DNA of 64,000 nt from Mesorhizobium sp. M1D.F.Ca.ET.043.01.1.1 (GTDB taxonomy: Bacteria; Pseudomonadota; Alphaproteobacteria; Rhizobiales; Rhizobiaceae): positions 3,410,001-3,474,000 of the forward strand of contig NZ_CP034444.1 of assembly GCF_003952385.1 (NCBI RefSeq), written 5' to 3'. A program made the translations under genes and the position numbers. Numbering within the stretch: position 1 is the first letter of the stretch; the number at the start of each line of letters is the position of its first letter. Below are positions 1-8,986 of this stretch, piece after piece. Below the pieces are notes generated by a model. The model was given only the letters and a program-made list of their open reading frames with translations, was not told where the DNA came from and ran no database searches.

Positions 1-1
1 A

Positions 2-691
2 ATCTTTCCGCGGCTCTCCTTTGATCTCATCTATGCGCGGCCGGGCCAGACGCCCGAGGCCTGGGCTTCGGAGCTCGAAGAGGCGATCGGCCACGCCGCC
101 GACCACCTGTCGCTTTACCAGCTCACCATCGAGGAAGGCACGCCCTTCCATGCGCTGCACGCGGCGCGGAAGTTCGTCATCCCGAACAATGACCAGGCCG
201 CCGACCTCTATGCGCTGACGCAGGAAGTGACGGCGGCGCATGGCCTGCCGGCCTATGAGATCTCCAACCACGCGCGGCCGGGCGCGGAGAGCCGGCACAA
301 TCTGACCTACTGGCGCTACGGCGAATATGTCGGCGTCGGGCCGGGCGCGCATGGCCGCTTCGTCGATAACGGCCGCCGTACCGTGACGATCGTGGAAAAG
401 ATGCCGGAAACCTGGCTCAACCTGGTCGAGGCCAAGGGCCACGGCGTCACCGGTGGTGAAGTTCTCACCCGCGCGGAAGAGGCCGACGAGTTCCTGCTGA
501 TGGGGCTGAGACTTGCCGAGGGCATCGACCTTGCCCGCTACGAGACGTTTGCAGGGCGCAGCCTGTCGAGCGACAGGCTTTCGGTGCTGCAGGAGGAAGG
601 GCTGGTGGCGCCGGTCGGCAATGCACGGCTGCGCGCCACTACGGCCGGCATGATCGTTCTGGATGCGGTGGTGGCGGATTTGGCCAGGTAG
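2..691 (+). CDS. hemW: HemW, radical SAM heme chaperone (3' part, cut by window edge)
   Basis: The reading frame is open from the first bases and ends at TAG 689-691. It gives about 229 C-terminal residues, including YEISNHARPG and the region around NLTYWRYGEYVGVGPGAHG, which are characteristic of the HemW/HemN-like (coproporphyrinogen III oxidase-related) family. The N-terminal radical SAM CxxxCxxC cluster lies outside the window. HemW family members are thought to insert or traffic heme rather than oxidise coproporphyrinogen. rsmI and yraN lie downstream, as in other Rhizobiales, but two or three small genes and a repeat element separate them here. Confidence 0.93.
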   Translation: MFPRLSFDLIYARPGQTPEAWASELEEAIGHAADHLSLYQLTIEEGTPFHALHAARKFVIPNNDQAADLYALTQEVTAAHGLPAYEISNHARPGAESRHNLTYWRYGEYVGVGPGAHGRFVDNGRRTVTIVEKMPETWLNLVEAKGHGVTGGEVLTRAEEADEFLLMGLRLAEGIDLARYETFAGRSLSSDRLSVLQEEGLVAPVGNARLRATTAGMIVLDAVVADLAR

Positions 692-704
692 AACCGACCT
701 GGCG

Positions 705-1145
705 CTACTGAACAACGAACCAATGGAGAGCGTTCCCGGCCATCAAGGCCGTGACGCACAGGTCTCCTATGATCTGGACAAGAACTGTGACCCAGATGGG
801 GTTCCAATTGCGGGTGGCCGACGCGAGAGCCGAACGGTATGGGGCAATATTGTTGTCTTCCACACTGTCCAGTCGGTGTGCAACAGCAACTCGCATTTCG
901 TTAATGAGTGACATGCTCCGCCGCAAAAGAGCCAGTTCTCCCAGGGCAAACGCCCAAAATCCGGCCAAGAATATCGGTGCGGAAATTTCCGTCATCTGAT
1001 GCGATAGAGCCAATGCCAACGAGCCAAGTACTGTCGCAGTGTAGAAGGCCCAAAGCTGATATGTTCCTGCCGTTTGACTATTCAGATGCGCAATCGCATC
1101 GGACAGCTTGAACTCGCTCGCTGCAATGGGCGCTTGCGGCAGCAT
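705..1145 (-). CDS. Hypothetical membrane protein, about 3 TM segments
   Basis: This encodes 146 residues of unrecognised family. Three hydrophobic stretches are visible, at about residues 30-50, 55-75 and 118-140, separated by a charged cytosol-like stretch. The start at 1145 is backed by a GGGAGA ribosome-binding site about 6 bases upstream. The gene converges on hemW (13-base gap) and is divergent from the phosphatase-like gene. No function can be assigned; it may be a small inner-membrane protein of the DUF type. Confidence 0.6.
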   Translation of the reverse strand: MLPQAPIAASEFKLSDAIAHLNSQTAGTYQLWAFYTATVLGSLALALSHQMTEISAPIFLAGFWAFALGELALLRRSMSLINEMRVAVAHRLDSVEDNNIAPYRSALASATRNWNPIWVTVLVQIIGDLCVTALMAGNALHWFVVQ

Positions 1146-1290
1146 CGAAATTCTCCCGGGGCAAGACTTATGATAAGCGCGCTCCGATCATAGCTTGAGC
1201 GATTCCGGTTTCAAGATCGAAGCTAGAGGACAACTAGACCGCTTTGCGCAATTCTTGCACGCTCCCGAAAATAAGAATGGCCACCATATC

Positions 1291-1611
1291 TTGAAGAACG
1301 TCCTCTTCGTTTGCAGCCAGAACCGCCTGCGCAGCCCGACCGCCGAACAGGTGTTTTCCAGGCGTCGCGACATCGAGGTCGAATCTGCCGGCACCAATCA
1401 CGATGCAGACAACCCGCTGACGCATGAGCTGGTGGCCTGGGCCGACATCATCTTCGTGATGGAAAAGGCGCATCGCGCCAAGCTGCAGAAGAAATTCCGG
1501 GCGAGCCTGAAAGGGGCCCGGGTCATCTGCCTCGATATCCCGGACGACTATGCGTTCATGGACCCCGAGTTGGTGCGGCTGCTGGAGGCGAAGGTGCCGC
1601 GATATCTCTGA
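1291..1611 (+). CDS. Low-molecular-weight protein tyrosine phosphatase-like protein
   Basis: The N-terminus KNVLFVCSQNRLRSPTAE carries a CX5R(S) phosphate-binding loop (Cys8, Arg14), as in LMW tyrosine phosphatases. The product from TTG 1291 is 106 residues, matching the short rhizobial members of this family. The frame stays open upstream to TTG 1195, which would add 32 residues with no family resemblance, so the internal TTG is preferred although neither start has a strong ribosome-binding site. The loop is CSQNRLRS rather than the classical CxGNxCRS, so activity on phosphotyrosine is an inference. Confidence 0.75.
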   Translation: MKNVLFVCSQNRLRSPTAEQVFSRRRDIEVESAGTNHDADNPLTHELVAWADIIFVMEKAHRAKLQKKFRASLKGARVICLDIPDDYAFMDPELVRLLEAKVPRYL

Positions 1612-1634
1612 AGGCTGTGGCGATCCCCAGCGCG

Positions 1635-1793
1635 TTCGTCATTCTCGGGCTTGACCCGAGAATCCATGCCGCGACCTGTGTGAAGGGCGTGGCGGTGCAG
1701 GATCTGCACCGCTGGCAGAACGTCGATGTAACGGCATGGATTCCAGGGTCCGCGCGCGTCGCTTCGCTCCTTGCTCCGCCCTGGAATGACGAA
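1635..1793. repeat. Short palindromic element 1 of the GIY-YIG-linked family
   Basis: The left unit is TTCGTCATTC plus a short hairpin (CTCGGGCTTGACCCGAG) plus AATCCATGCCG. A spacer of about 65 bases follows, then an inverted right unit (CGGCATGGATTC, long hairpin, GAATGACGAA). The outermost flanks are also complementary: GCGCG on the left and CGCGC after the right end. No gene is seen in the spacer. It has the same architecture as the elements at 19238 and 56133 that carry a GIY-YIG gene. Confidence 0.8.
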
Positions 1794-1822
1794 GCGCGAG
1801 ATGGCGAAGGTTGCTGGTTATT

Positions 1823-2011
1823 CTAAGCGTCGTGCTTCTGGCGGTGCTTGCCGCGGTGCTTCTCGCCATGCGCCTCGCCGTTGCGGACCGGCTTCTGGTC
1901 GGTCTTGTCGCGGCGGCTGCCTTGCTGGGCGGCGATCGGATGTGGGGGAATGCCCTCGCGGGCGGTTTTGCTTTCAAGTCGGCTGATAAAAATATCGAAG
2001 CGATTGGGCAT
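1823..2011 (-). CDS. Small basic hypothetical protein (62 aa)
   Basis: The family is not recognised. The product begins MPNRFDIFISRLESKT and ends in a very basic, His/Lys-rich tail (EAHGEKHRGKHRQKHD). A strong GGAGGAGG lies about 12 bases upstream of ATG 2011, which is the main support for translation. A competing plus-strand frame over the same DNA has no such signal. The basic tail could bind nucleic acid or metal, but this is only a guess from composition. Confidence 0.42.
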   Translation of the reverse strand: MPNRFDIFISRLESKTAREGIPPHPIAAQQGSRRDKTDQKPVRNGEAHGEKHRGKHRQKHDA

Positions 2012-2160
2012 CGTCCGGTCCTGCCTCCTCCGGGGAATCAGGGATTAAATCGACCGCCGCCGGTTTCGTTCCTCACTGTGGCGAAGGCATGGCGATTTCC
2101 TTGCCCCGACTTCACGTTTTGCAACCGGCCGTGAGCCATGCCAAACAGACTTTGTTTTTT

Positions 2161-2206
2161 CGCAATTCCGGACGGAAAACCGCTACGCACTTTTCCTGGA
2201 ATTGCT
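2161..2206. repeat. Palindromic repeat, GCAATTCCGG family, copy 1
   Basis: GCAATTCCGGACGGAAAACCGC pairs imperfectly with the downstream TTTTCCTGGAATTGC, giving a stem-loop that ends just before the rsmI ribosome-binding site. Near-identical copies lie at 12870-12913 (before gpmA) and, more diverged, at 28078-28114 (tauA-tauB gap). The family is widespread in rhizobial intergenic DNA. Confidence 0.85.
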
Positions 2207-2223
2207 TGGGCGGAGGGTTATTC

Positions 2224-3114
2224 TTGACCGGCGACAAACGCAGCTACGTGATCGGGCAGACCGAGATTCCGGCCCGGCCTCTCGCGCCTGCGCTCTATCT
2301 GGTGGCGACGCCGATCGGCAATCTGGCCGATATCACGCTGCGCGCGCTGGAGACGCTGGCCAGCGCCGACATCGTCGCCTGCGAGGACACGCGCGTCTCG
2401 CGCGTGCTGCTCGAACGCTACGGCATCCGCCGCCGGACCACGGCCTATCACGAGCACAATGCCGCCGAGGCCGGACCGAAGCTGATCGAGGCGTTGGCGG
2501 CCGGGCAGAGCGTGGCGCTGATCTCGGATGCCGGCACGCCTTTGGTCTCCGATCCCGGCTACCGGCTGGTCGGCGAAGCGCTGGAGCGCGGCATTCGCGT
2601 CGTGCCGGTGCCGGGGCCGTCGGCCGCGCTCGCGGCGCTGACCGCCTCCGGCCTGCCTTCGGACGCCTTCCTGTTCGCCGGTTTCTTACCTGCGAAAGCT
2701 GGCCAGCGGCTGACGAAGCTCGAAAGCTTCAGGCAGGTACCGGCGACGCTGATCTTCTTCGAGTCGCCGCGGCGCCTGGCCGAAACGCTCGGCGCCATGG
2801 TCGAGGCGCTCGGCGGCGCGCGCAAGGCTGCGATCGGCCGCGAACTGACCAAGGCCTTCGAGGAGATGCGGACGGGCACGCTCGGCGCGCTCGCCGATCA
2901 CTACGCGGCCGCAGACACGCCGAAGGGCGAGATCGTCATCTGCGTCGGCCCGGCAGAGGCCACGGCGGACCAGCCGGCCGATATCGACCGGTTGCTGTTG
3001 TCTTTAGCCGCCGAAATGCCTGCCTCCAAGGCGGCGGCGGAAGCGGCGAAAATGACCGGCGGCCAGAAGCAGGCGCTTTACCGGCGGCTGCTCGAGCTCA
3101 AGGACAGACCATGA
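2224..3114 (+). CDS. rsmI: 16S rRNA 2'-O-methyltransferase RsmI
   Basis: RsmI uses SAM to 2'-O-methylate C1402 of 16S rRNA. The 296-residue product has the family motifs LVATPIGNLADIT near residue 23 and ISDAGTPLVSDPG near residue 99, plus the C-terminal ELTK...EE region. The frame is open upstream, but TTG 2224 follows GGAGGG by 6 bases and yields the family's usual length, so it is preferred over the ATG at 2089, which would translate through a palindromic repeat. The stop codon overlaps another repeat (3111-3194). yraN follows, as is usual in proteobacteria. Confidence 0.95.
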   Translation: MTGDKRSYVIGQTEIPARPLAPALYLVATPIGNLADITLRALETLASADIVACEDTRVSRVLLERYGIRRRTTAYHEHNAAEAGPKLIEALAAGQSVALISDAGTPLVSDPGYRLVGEALERGIRVVPVPGPSAALAALTASGLPSDAFLFAGFLPAKAGQRLTKLESFRQVPATLIFFESPRRLAETLGAMVEALGGARKAAIGRELTKAFEEMRTGTLGALADHYAAADTPKGEIVICVGPAEATADQPADIDRLLLSLAAEMPASKAAAEAAKMTGGQKQALYRRLLELKDRP

Positions 3115-3194
3115 TCCCGAACCGCAGGTCCGCGTCAGCGAAAAGTGGAAGCCGGTTTTTGCATTCGCTGACCTTCGGTTCGGAAAAGATCATG
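3111..3194. repeat. Palindromic repeat overlapping the rsmI stop codon
   Basis: ATGATC...GATCAT outer arms, CCGAACCG...CGGTTCGG and GTCAGCGA...TCGCTGAC inner arms form a nested imperfect palindrome. The TGA of rsmI is part of the left arm. Related sequence occurs at 24977-25060 and 43607-43700. It could act as a 3' mRNA hairpin. Confidence 0.75.
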
Positions 3195-3216
3195 GTCAAA
3201 CAAAGAGAAGACGGCG

Positions 3217-3594
3217 ATGGCTGAACGCACCGTCGGCCACCGGCGAAAAGCCTATCGGCGCGGCCATCGCGGCGAATGGCTGGCGGCGCTGGCGCTGATG
3301 CTGAAGGGCTACCGCATCCTTGCCCGCCGTCACCGCACCAAGCTCGGCGAGATCGACCTGATCGTCCGGCGCGGCGACCTCGTGCTGTTCGTCGAGGTCA
3401 AGGCGCGCCGCACGCTGATGGAGGCGATGGAGGCGATCGCCCACGCCTCGGAACGACGTATCGAAGGCGCGGCCGACCTCTGGCTGTCGCGCCAGCCGGA
3501 TTACGGCCGGCTTTCAATACGTTTCGACATGGTGGCGGTGCTGCCCTGGCGCTGGCCGGTGCATGTCGAGAATGCGTTTTATGGAAGGAACTGA
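3217..3594 (+). CDS. yraN: YraN/UPF0102 family endonuclease-like protein
   Basis: The product is 125 residues. Conserved residues Glu20 (RGE), Asp47 (GEIDLI) and Glu60/Lys62 (FVEVKAR) form the restriction-endonuclease-like fold signature of the UPF0102 family, whose biological role is still unclear. It sits 102 bases after rsmI, with a repeat between. ATG 3217 is the only start giving the family N-terminus. Confidence 0.9.
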   Translation: MAERTVGHRRKAYRRGHRGEWLAALALMLKGYRILARRHRTKLGEIDLIVRRGDLVLFVEVKARRTLMEAMEAIAHASERRIEGAADLWLSRQPDYGRLSIRFDMVAVLPWRWPVHVENAFYGRN

Positions 3595-3603
3595 GGGGTT
3601 TTA

Positions 3604-3731
3604 CCCTCCCCTTGCGGGGAGGGTCGGCGAGCAACCGACGCGAAGCGTCGGTGGCTAACCGGGGCGGGGGTATGGCGCCGCCCCACCCGATCCGCTCTGC
3701 GGATCGACCCTCCCCACAAGGGGGAGGGTAA
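3604..3731. repeat. CCCTCCCC-type intergenic palindrome
   Basis: ACCCTCCCC near 3605 pairs with GGGGGAGGGT near 3720, and there are internal stem-loops (for example CCGACGCGAAGCGTCGG). It lies between the convergent yraN and uppP genes, where it could act as a bidirectional hairpin. Related sequences occur at 8690-8905, 46717-48054 (split by an IS), 56645-56720 and 58630-58700. Confidence 0.75.
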
Positions 3732-3734
3732 GGC

Positions 3735-4541
3735 TCAGCCCCAGATCATCAGCGCCACCAATCCGAGCCCGCCGACCACAAGCCGCCACCAGCCAAACAG
3801 CGAGTAGCCCTTGCGCGAGACATAATCGAGCAGGAAGCGCACCACGATCAGGGCGCTGACGAAGGCGGCGACGAAGCCGACGGCGATGATCGGCAGGTCG
3901 GCCGAGGTCAGCACGTTGCGGTTCTTGAAGAGGTCGTAGGCGAAGGCGCCGACCATGGTCGGCATGGCGAGGAAGAAGGAAAACTCCGCCGCCGCGCGCT
4001 TGTCGACGCCCAAAAGCAGCGCGCCGACGATGGTCGAGCCGGAGCGCGAAGTGCCGGGGATCAGCGACAGGCACTGGAACAGGCCGATCTGCAGGTAGAG
4101 CCTGGTCGGGAAACGCTCGACGTCGCGGTAGACCGGCTTCAAATTCATGCGGTCGACAGCGAGCAGCACGACGCCGCCGATGATCAGCATGATGCAGATC
4201 AGGCGCGGCGATTCGAACAGGAAGGTCTTGATGAAATCATGCGCCAGCGCGCCGATGACCGCCGCCGGCAGGAAGGCGATCAGGATGCCGATGACGAAAT
4301 GCCGGGTCAGCCGGTCATGCGGCAGCTCGAGCAGCATTTTCCAGAGGCGGCGGAAATAGACGCTGAGGATCGCCAGGATCGCGCCGAGCTGGATCAGGAT
4401 CTCGAAAGCCTTGCCGGTGGAATGGAAGCCGAGGAAGTGGCCGGCGAGCAGGATATGGCCGGTCGAGGAGACCGGGATGAATTCGGTCAGGCCCTCCAGC
4501 AGCCCAAGCAGCAGCGCTTCGACGATGGTCTGGCTTTCCAT
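3735..4541 (-). CDS. uppP: Undecaprenyl-diphosphatase UppP (BacA)
   Basis: This integral membrane enzyme dephosphorylates undecaprenyl diphosphate, recycling the lipid carrier for peptidoglycan and polysaccharide export. The product is 268 residues and carries both signature motifs: [12 protein letters not shown] (about residues 18-29) and PGTSRSGST (162-170). Multiple hydrophobic segments fit the known polytopic topology. The start MESQTIVEA at 4541 has AGAGG upstream. The frame remains open to 4622, but those extra residues are polar and unlike the family. Confidence 0.95.
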   Translation of the reverse strand: MESQTIVEALLLGLLEGLTEFIPVSSTGHILLAGHFLGFHSTGKAFEILIQLGAILAILSVYFRRLWKMLLELPHDRLTRHFVIGILIAFLPAAVIGALAHDFIKTFLFESPRLICIMLIIGGVVLLAVDRMNLKPVYRDVERFPTRLYLQIGLFQCLSLIPGTSRSGSTIVGALLLGVDKRAAAEFSFFLAMPTMVGAFAYDLFKNRNVLTSADLPIIAVGFVAAFVSALIVVRFLLDYVSRKGYSLFGWWRLVVGGLGLVALMIWG

Positions 4542-4702
4542 TGGCAACCTCTGCTTTCGTGTGACGGCTACGGGAAGGGCTTGCTTGTCATGGCGCGGAA
4601 GTGCCCCTATAGGTCGCAACACATGACATCCCCTGGAATCGGGCGGCCAAGACTTACCGGCGCCGGAAACGATTCGCCAGTGCGCCCTATCATCGCGGAA
4701 CC

Positions 4703-5395
4703 ATGCTGACGCTTTTCCACCATCCGATGTTCGCCACCTGCCGGTTCGTGCGCCTCGCCTTCGGCGAGTATGGCGAGGAACTGGCGCTGATCGAAGAGAA
4801 GCCCTGGACGCGGCGCAAGGAGTTCCTGGCGCTGAACCCGGCCGGCACGCTGCCGATCCTGCTGGCCGAAGGCGACGTGCCGATCGTCGGCGCCATGGTG
4901 ATCGCCGAATATCTCGACGAGACTCGCGGGGTGCTCAAGCGCGACAAGCGGCTGTTCGCCGAAGACCCGATGCAGCGCGCCGAGATCCGCCGGCTGACCG
5001 ACTGGTATCTCAGCAAGGCCGAAAGCGAGGTCACCCGCCACCTGGTGCGCGAGCGGGTGCTGAAGCCGGTCATGCCGGAGACGGCGGGCGGCGGCTCGCC
5101 CGATTCGGCGGCGATCCGCGCCGCGCGCGCCAACATCCGCCAGCACATGAAATACACCAACTGGCTGGCCGGCACGCGCCATTGGCTGGCCGGCAACAAG
5201 GTGACCTATGCCGACCTCGCCGCGGCGGCGACGCTTTCGGTGCTCGACTATCTCGGCGAGATCGACTGGCGCGAGCATGCCGCCGCGCGCGAATGGTATA
5301 CTCGCGTCAAATCACGGCCGTCGTTCCGGCCGCTGCTCACCGACCGGGTGCGCGGCCTGTCGCCGGTATCGCACTATGCGGACCTCGACTTCTGA
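4703..5395 (+). CDS. Glutathione S-transferase family protein
   Basis: The 230-residue product has an N-terminal thioredoxin-fold domain ([19 protein letters not shown]... with the cis-Pro segment AGTLPILL near residue 50, then the GSH-binding region) and a helical C-terminal domain containing a [12 protein letters not shown] helix typical of GSTs. Substrate is unknown. The gene overlaps queG by 20 bases, suggesting co-translation. Confidence 0.88.
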   Translation: MLTLFHHPMFATCRFVRLAFGEYGEELALIEEKPWTRRKEFLALNPAGTLPILLAEGDVPIVGAMVIAEYLDETRGVLKRDKRLFAEDPMQRAEIRRLTDWYLSKAESEVTRHLVRERVLKPVMPETAGGGSPDSAAIRAARANIRQHMKYTNWLAGTRHWLAGNKVTYADLAAAATLSVLDYLGEIDWREHAAAREWYTRVKSRPSFRPLLTDRVRGLSPVSHYADLDF

Positions 5396-6533
5396 TAGAA
5401 CCCGACTGCGCGCGCTGATCGACGCGGAGGCGCGCCGCGCCGGCTTCGAGGCGATCGCGGTGACCAGGCCGGACGCGATCCCGCTGGCGCCGGCGCGCCT
5501 GGCGGAATTCGTCGCCGACGGTTTTCATGGCTCGATGGACTGGATCGCCGAGACGGTTCTGCGCCGCGCCCAGCCCTCGACGCTGTGGCCTGAGGTGCGC
5601 TCGATCATCGTCCTGGCCATGAACTACGGTCCCGACCGCGACCCGCGCGATGTCCTCGAAAAACGCGATCGCGGCGCGATCTCGGTCTATGCGCAAAACC
5701 GCGACTATCACGACGTGATGAAGGGCCGGCTGAAGGAGATCGCCGGCAAGATCGTGGCGCGGGCGGGAGGCGACGTCAAAGTCTTCGTCGATACGGCGCC
5801 GGTGATGGAAAAGCCGCTTGCCGAAGCCGCCGGGCTCGGCTGGCAGGGCAAGCACACCAATCTGGTGAGCCGCGCGCATGGCTCGTGGCTGTTCCTCGGC
5901 ACCATCTTCACGACGGCCGAGCTCGAGCCGGACAAGGCGGAAATCGACCATTGCGGCTCCTGCCGCGCCTGCCTCGACGTCTGCCCGACCGATGCCTTCC
6001 CGGCGCCTTACCGGCTCGATGCGCGGCGCTGCATTTCCTACCTGACCATCGAGAACAAGGGGCCGATCCCAGTCGAATTCCGCGAGAAGATCGGCAATCG
6101 CATCTATGGCTGCGACGATTGCCTCGCCGTCTGTCCCTGGAACAAATTTGCGAGCGCCGCTGCTGAGGCGAAGCTTGCCGCGCGCGACGACCTGCGCGAG
6201 CCGCCGCTGTCGAAGCTTTTGCTCCTCGACGGCGCGGCGTTCCGCGCCTTCTTCTCCGGCTCGCCCATCAAGCGCATCGGCCGCGACCGCTTTGTCCGCA
6301 ACGTGCTCATCGCCGCCGGCAACTCCGGCGATGCTTCGCTGACGCCGATCGTGCGCGGCCTGCTCGACGATAGCTCGCCGCTGGTGCGGGGTGCGGCAGT
6401 ATGGGCGCTATCGCGACTGATGCCCGCGCGCGATTTTGCGGCGCGCGCCGCAGCGGCCTTGCAGACCGAAGGCGACGCAACGGTGCGCGACGAATGGTTC
6501 TTGGTGCTGTCTGATCCCACAAAGGATCATTGA
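5376..6533 (+). CDS. queG: Epoxyqueuosine reductase QueG
   Basis: QueG performs the last step of queuosine synthesis, reducing epoxyqueuosine in tRNA with a cobalamin cofactor and two 4Fe-4S clusters. The 385-residue product shows the cluster cysteines [12 protein letters not shown] (from about residue 193), Cys219 and [10 protein letters not shown] (from about 246), plus a C-terminal HEAT-like segment. The start [10 protein letters not shown] at 5376 lies inside the end of the GST gene. Longer in-frame starts read antisense-like GST codons. Confidence 0.95.
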   Translation: MRTSTSDRTRLRALIDAEARRAGFEAIAVTRPDAIPLAPARLAEFVADGFHGSMDWIAETVLRRAQPSTLWPEVRSIIVLAMNYGPDRDPRDVLEKRDRGAISVYAQNRDYHDVMKGRLKEIAGKIVARAGGDVKVFVDTAPVMEKPLAEAAGLGWQGKHTNLVSRAHGSWLFLGTIFTTAELEPDKAEIDHCGSCRACLDVCPTDAFPAPYRLDARRCISYLTIENKGPIPVEFREKIGNRIYGCDDCLAVCPWNKFASAAAEAKLAARDDLREPPLSKLLLLDGAAFRAFFSGSPIKRIGRDRFVRNVLIAAGNSGDASLTPIVRGLLDDSSPLVRGAAVWALSRLMPARDFAARAAAALQTEGDATVRDEWFLVLSDPTKDH

Positions 6534-6545
6534 AAGAGTTCATCG

Positions 6546-7451
6546 ATGGGCGAAAGACGCTTCTTCATCTTCGGCGCCGGCTATTCCGGCAAGGCCTTTG
6601 CGCGCGCCAACGAGCTCGGCGCGCCGATCGCTGGAACGACACGCTCGCCGGACAAGTTCGAGGCGCTGCGGCAGACGGGCACCGAGCCGCTGCGCTTCGA
6701 CGGTTCGCTGACGCCCGAGATCAGCGATGCGCTCCGGCAGACCACGCATCTCATCGTCTCGGTCGCGCCTGACGAAGCGGGCGATCCGGTGCTCGCCGCC
6801 GCGGGCGGGACGATCCGGGCAAACATGCCGGCGCTGGAATGGATCGGCTACCTTTCCACCGTCGGCGTCTATGGCGACCATGACGGCGCCTGGGTGGATG
6901 AGAGCGCCGACTGCAAACCGGTGTCGAAGCGCTCGGTGATGCGGGTGGCGGCCGAACAGGAATGGCTGGCTCTTGGCCGGGAAATCGGAAAACCGGTGGC
7001 AATCCTGCGGCTTTCCGGTATTTACGGCCCGGGCCGCAACGCCCTGGTCAATCTCGAAGACGGCACCGCGCGGCGGCTGGTCAAGCAGGATCAGGTCTTC
7101 AACCGCATCCATTGCGACGACATCGCGGGCGCGCTCTGGCACCTGGCCGGGAAAAATCTCGGCGGCATCTTCAACGTCACCGACGACGAGCCGGCGCCGC
7201 CGCAGGATGTCGTCGCCTATGCCGCCGAACTGATGGGCGTCGAGCCGCCGCCGGAAATTCCTTTCGAGACCGCCCAACTTTCGCCCATGGCGCGTTCCTT
7301 CTATGGCGAGAACAAGCGCGTCGCCAACAAAGCGATCAAGACGGCCGGCTACAGCTTCCGCTTCCCGACCTATCGGGTGGCGCTGGAGCGGATGTGGGCC
7401 GACGGCAACTGGCGGGACGGAGAGCCGCGCAGCCCGATGAAACGCTCGTGA
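6546..7451 (+). CDS. NAD(P)-dependent SDR/epimerase family protein
   Basis: The 301-residue product has an N-terminal Rossmann motif (FFIFGAGYSGKAFA, about 5-18), LSTVGVYGDHDG near residue 104 and a downstream LRLSGIYGPGRN. This resembles the YeeZ-like branch of extended SDRs, which usually lack a classical YxxxK. Substrate is unknown. It starts 12 bases after queG and is probably in the same operon. Confidence 0.85.
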   Translation: MGERRFFIFGAGYSGKAFARANELGAPIAGTTRSPDKFEALRQTGTEPLRFDGSLTPEISDALRQTTHLIVSVAPDEAGDPVLAAAGGTIRANMPALEWIGYLSTVGVYGDHDGAWVDESADCKPVSKRSVMRVAAEQEWLALGREIGKPVAILRLSGIYGPGRNALVNLEDGTARRLVKQDQVFNRIHCDDIAGALWHLAGKNLGGIFNVTDDEPAPPQDVVAYAAELMGVEPPPEIPFETAQLSPMARSFYGENKRVANKAIKTAGYSFRFPTYRVALERMWADGNWRDGEPRSPMKRS

Positions 7452-7539
7452 TCGAAGCGAGGCGCGCGACATGGTATGATTCGCGCCTGAAGCATATCGC
7501 CGATGTTGCGTCGCGCCGCTGGAGAGGGGACCCGACCTG

Positions 7540-8616
7540 ATGATGTTGCGATCGCTGCCCGACAGGAAGCCGTTCCTGACCGCCGCGCTTGCGCTGGTGA
7601 CGTTGGCCGCGCTGGCCGCGGCCGCAATCTCGGCCGAACCGCGCGCAAAAGACCTGTTCGGCGCCAAGAAGCTGCCGGCGGTGGCGCCGGCGCAATCCTT
7701 CGGCTTCTACTCCAAGGGCTGCTTCACCGGCGGCGTCGCCCTGCCGATGGACGGCCCGGCCTGGGAGGTGATGCGCCCGTCGCGCAACCGCCGCTGGGGC
7801 CATCCGGCTATGGTCGCGCTGATCGAGAAGCTCGCAAGAGATGCCCAGGCGGACGGCTGGCCGGGGCTTCTGGTCGGCGACGTCTCGCAGCCGCGCGGCG
7901 GGCCGATGATGATCGGCCATGCCTCGCATCAGATCGGCCTCGACGCCGACATCTGGCTGACGCCGATGCCGAGGCGGCCGCTGACGTTTGCCGAACGCGA
8001 GACCATGAGCGCGACGCTGATGGTCGACGAGAAGACGCATCTGGTGAAGGAGGCGTTGTGGACGCCGGCGCATACGCGGCTGCTGAAGCGCGCGGCAAGC
8101 TATCCGGAGGTCGAGCGCATCCTGGTCAATCCGGGCATCAAGAAGAGGCTTTGCGACACCGTCACCGGCGACCGCTCCTGGCTGCGCAAGATCCGCCCGT
8201 TCTGGGGCCACGACTATCATTTCCACATGCGCATCGGCTGCCAGCCGGGCTCGCCCGGCTGCAAGGCGCAGGAGGCGACGCCGGACGACGACGGCTGCGG
8301 CAAGCCGCTGGCCTGGTGGTTCACCGAGGAGCCGTGGCGCCCGAACAAGAACCCGGATGCGCCGAAGGCCCGCGACCTGATGACGATGGCCAATTTGCCG
8401 AGGGAATGCCAGGCGGTGCTCGCCGCGGCGGACGCGCCTTCGCTGGAGGCCGTGACCTATCATGGCGGCAGCGCGGCGGCGGTCGCGGTGGCCGAACCGC
8501 CTGCGGCCGAACCGGCCGAGACGATTTCCGACGCCGCGCTTCCCGCGGCGGCAAGCGCCTTCGCACCGACACCGAAAATCGGCATTCCGCTGCCGCGGCC
8601 GAGACCGGGGAACTGA
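7540..8616 (+). CDS. mepA: Penicillin-insensitive murein endopeptidase MepA
   Basis: MepA is a periplasmic LAS-type zinc endopeptidase that cleaves DD and mDAP-mDAP crosslinks in peptidoglycan. The 358-residue product has a hydrophobic signal-like segment (about 13-32). The zinc site region shows [14 protein letters not shown] (His and Asp ligands) near residue 127 and [11 protein letters not shown] near 227. A Pro/Ala-rich tail follows. GGAGAGGGG lies about 10 bases before ATG 7540; ATG 7543 is an equivalent start. Confidence 0.93.
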   Translation: MMLRSLPDRKPFLTAALALVTLAALAAAAISAEPRAKDLFGAKKLPAVAPAQSFGFYSKGCFTGGVALPMDGPAWEVMRPSRNRRWGHPAMVALIEKLARDAQADGWPGLLVGDVSQPRGGPMMIGHASHQIGLDADIWLTPMPRRPLTFAERETMSATLMVDEKTHLVKEALWTPAHTRLLKRAASYPEVERILVNPGIKKRLCDTVTGDRSWLRKIRPFWGHDYHFHMRIGCQPGSPGCKAQEATPDDDGCGKPLAWWFTEEPWRPNKNPDAPKARDLMTMANLPRECQAVLAAADAPSLEAVTYHGGSAAAVAVAEPPAAEPAETISDAALPAAASAFAPTPKIGIPLPRPRPGN

Positions 8617-8689
8617 GGCCAGGGCGTTCGTCGGCCCGGCCAATTGTCGAAGTTGGCGCCGCCCCTCATTGCCATGCCGGCATTTCTCC

Positions 8690-8905
8690 CCGCAAACGGC
8701 AGGGCAATTGCATATGGCGCGCCCCCTCTCCGTCTCGGCTTCGCCGAGCCGCCTCTTCCCCGCTTCGTGGGGGCGAGGAACCCAAGCGTTTCAAGGCCGC
8801 GCCCTCGGCGATTGGCTTTCCTCGCCCCCGCGAAACGGGGGAGAGGTGGCCGCGAAGCGGCCGGAGAGGGGGCTGGCGCCGACATATGCGATTGCCCTGG
8901 AACTG
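8690..8905. repeat. Long imperfect palindrome between mepA and glk
   Basis: This fills most of the 370-base gap before glk. GGCAATTGCATATGGCGCG...CCCCTCTCC on the left mirrors GGAGAGGGGG...GGCGCCGACATATGCGATTGCC on the right, with internal hairpins such as GGCTTCGCCGAGCC. No gene is supported inside; the short frames on both strands are low-complexity. It belongs loosely to the CCCTCCCC-type intergenic family. Confidence 0.7.
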
Positions 8906-8986
8906 GCGCCAACCGGCTTTCCCTTTGCAAGCCCATGCGCTAGTTCAACCAACAGACAGGCGGCCGGAACGGGACGAGCAAAGAGC

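Noticed and set aside
1811..2134. Plus-strand 107-residue hydrophobic frame
   Set aside because: No ribosome-binding site; the opposite strand has GGAGGAGG and a better case.
2089..2223. Earlier ATG start for rsmI
   Set aside because: Translation would pass through the GCAATTCCGG palindromic repeat, and the residues are unlike RsmI; TTG 2224 has GGAGGG.
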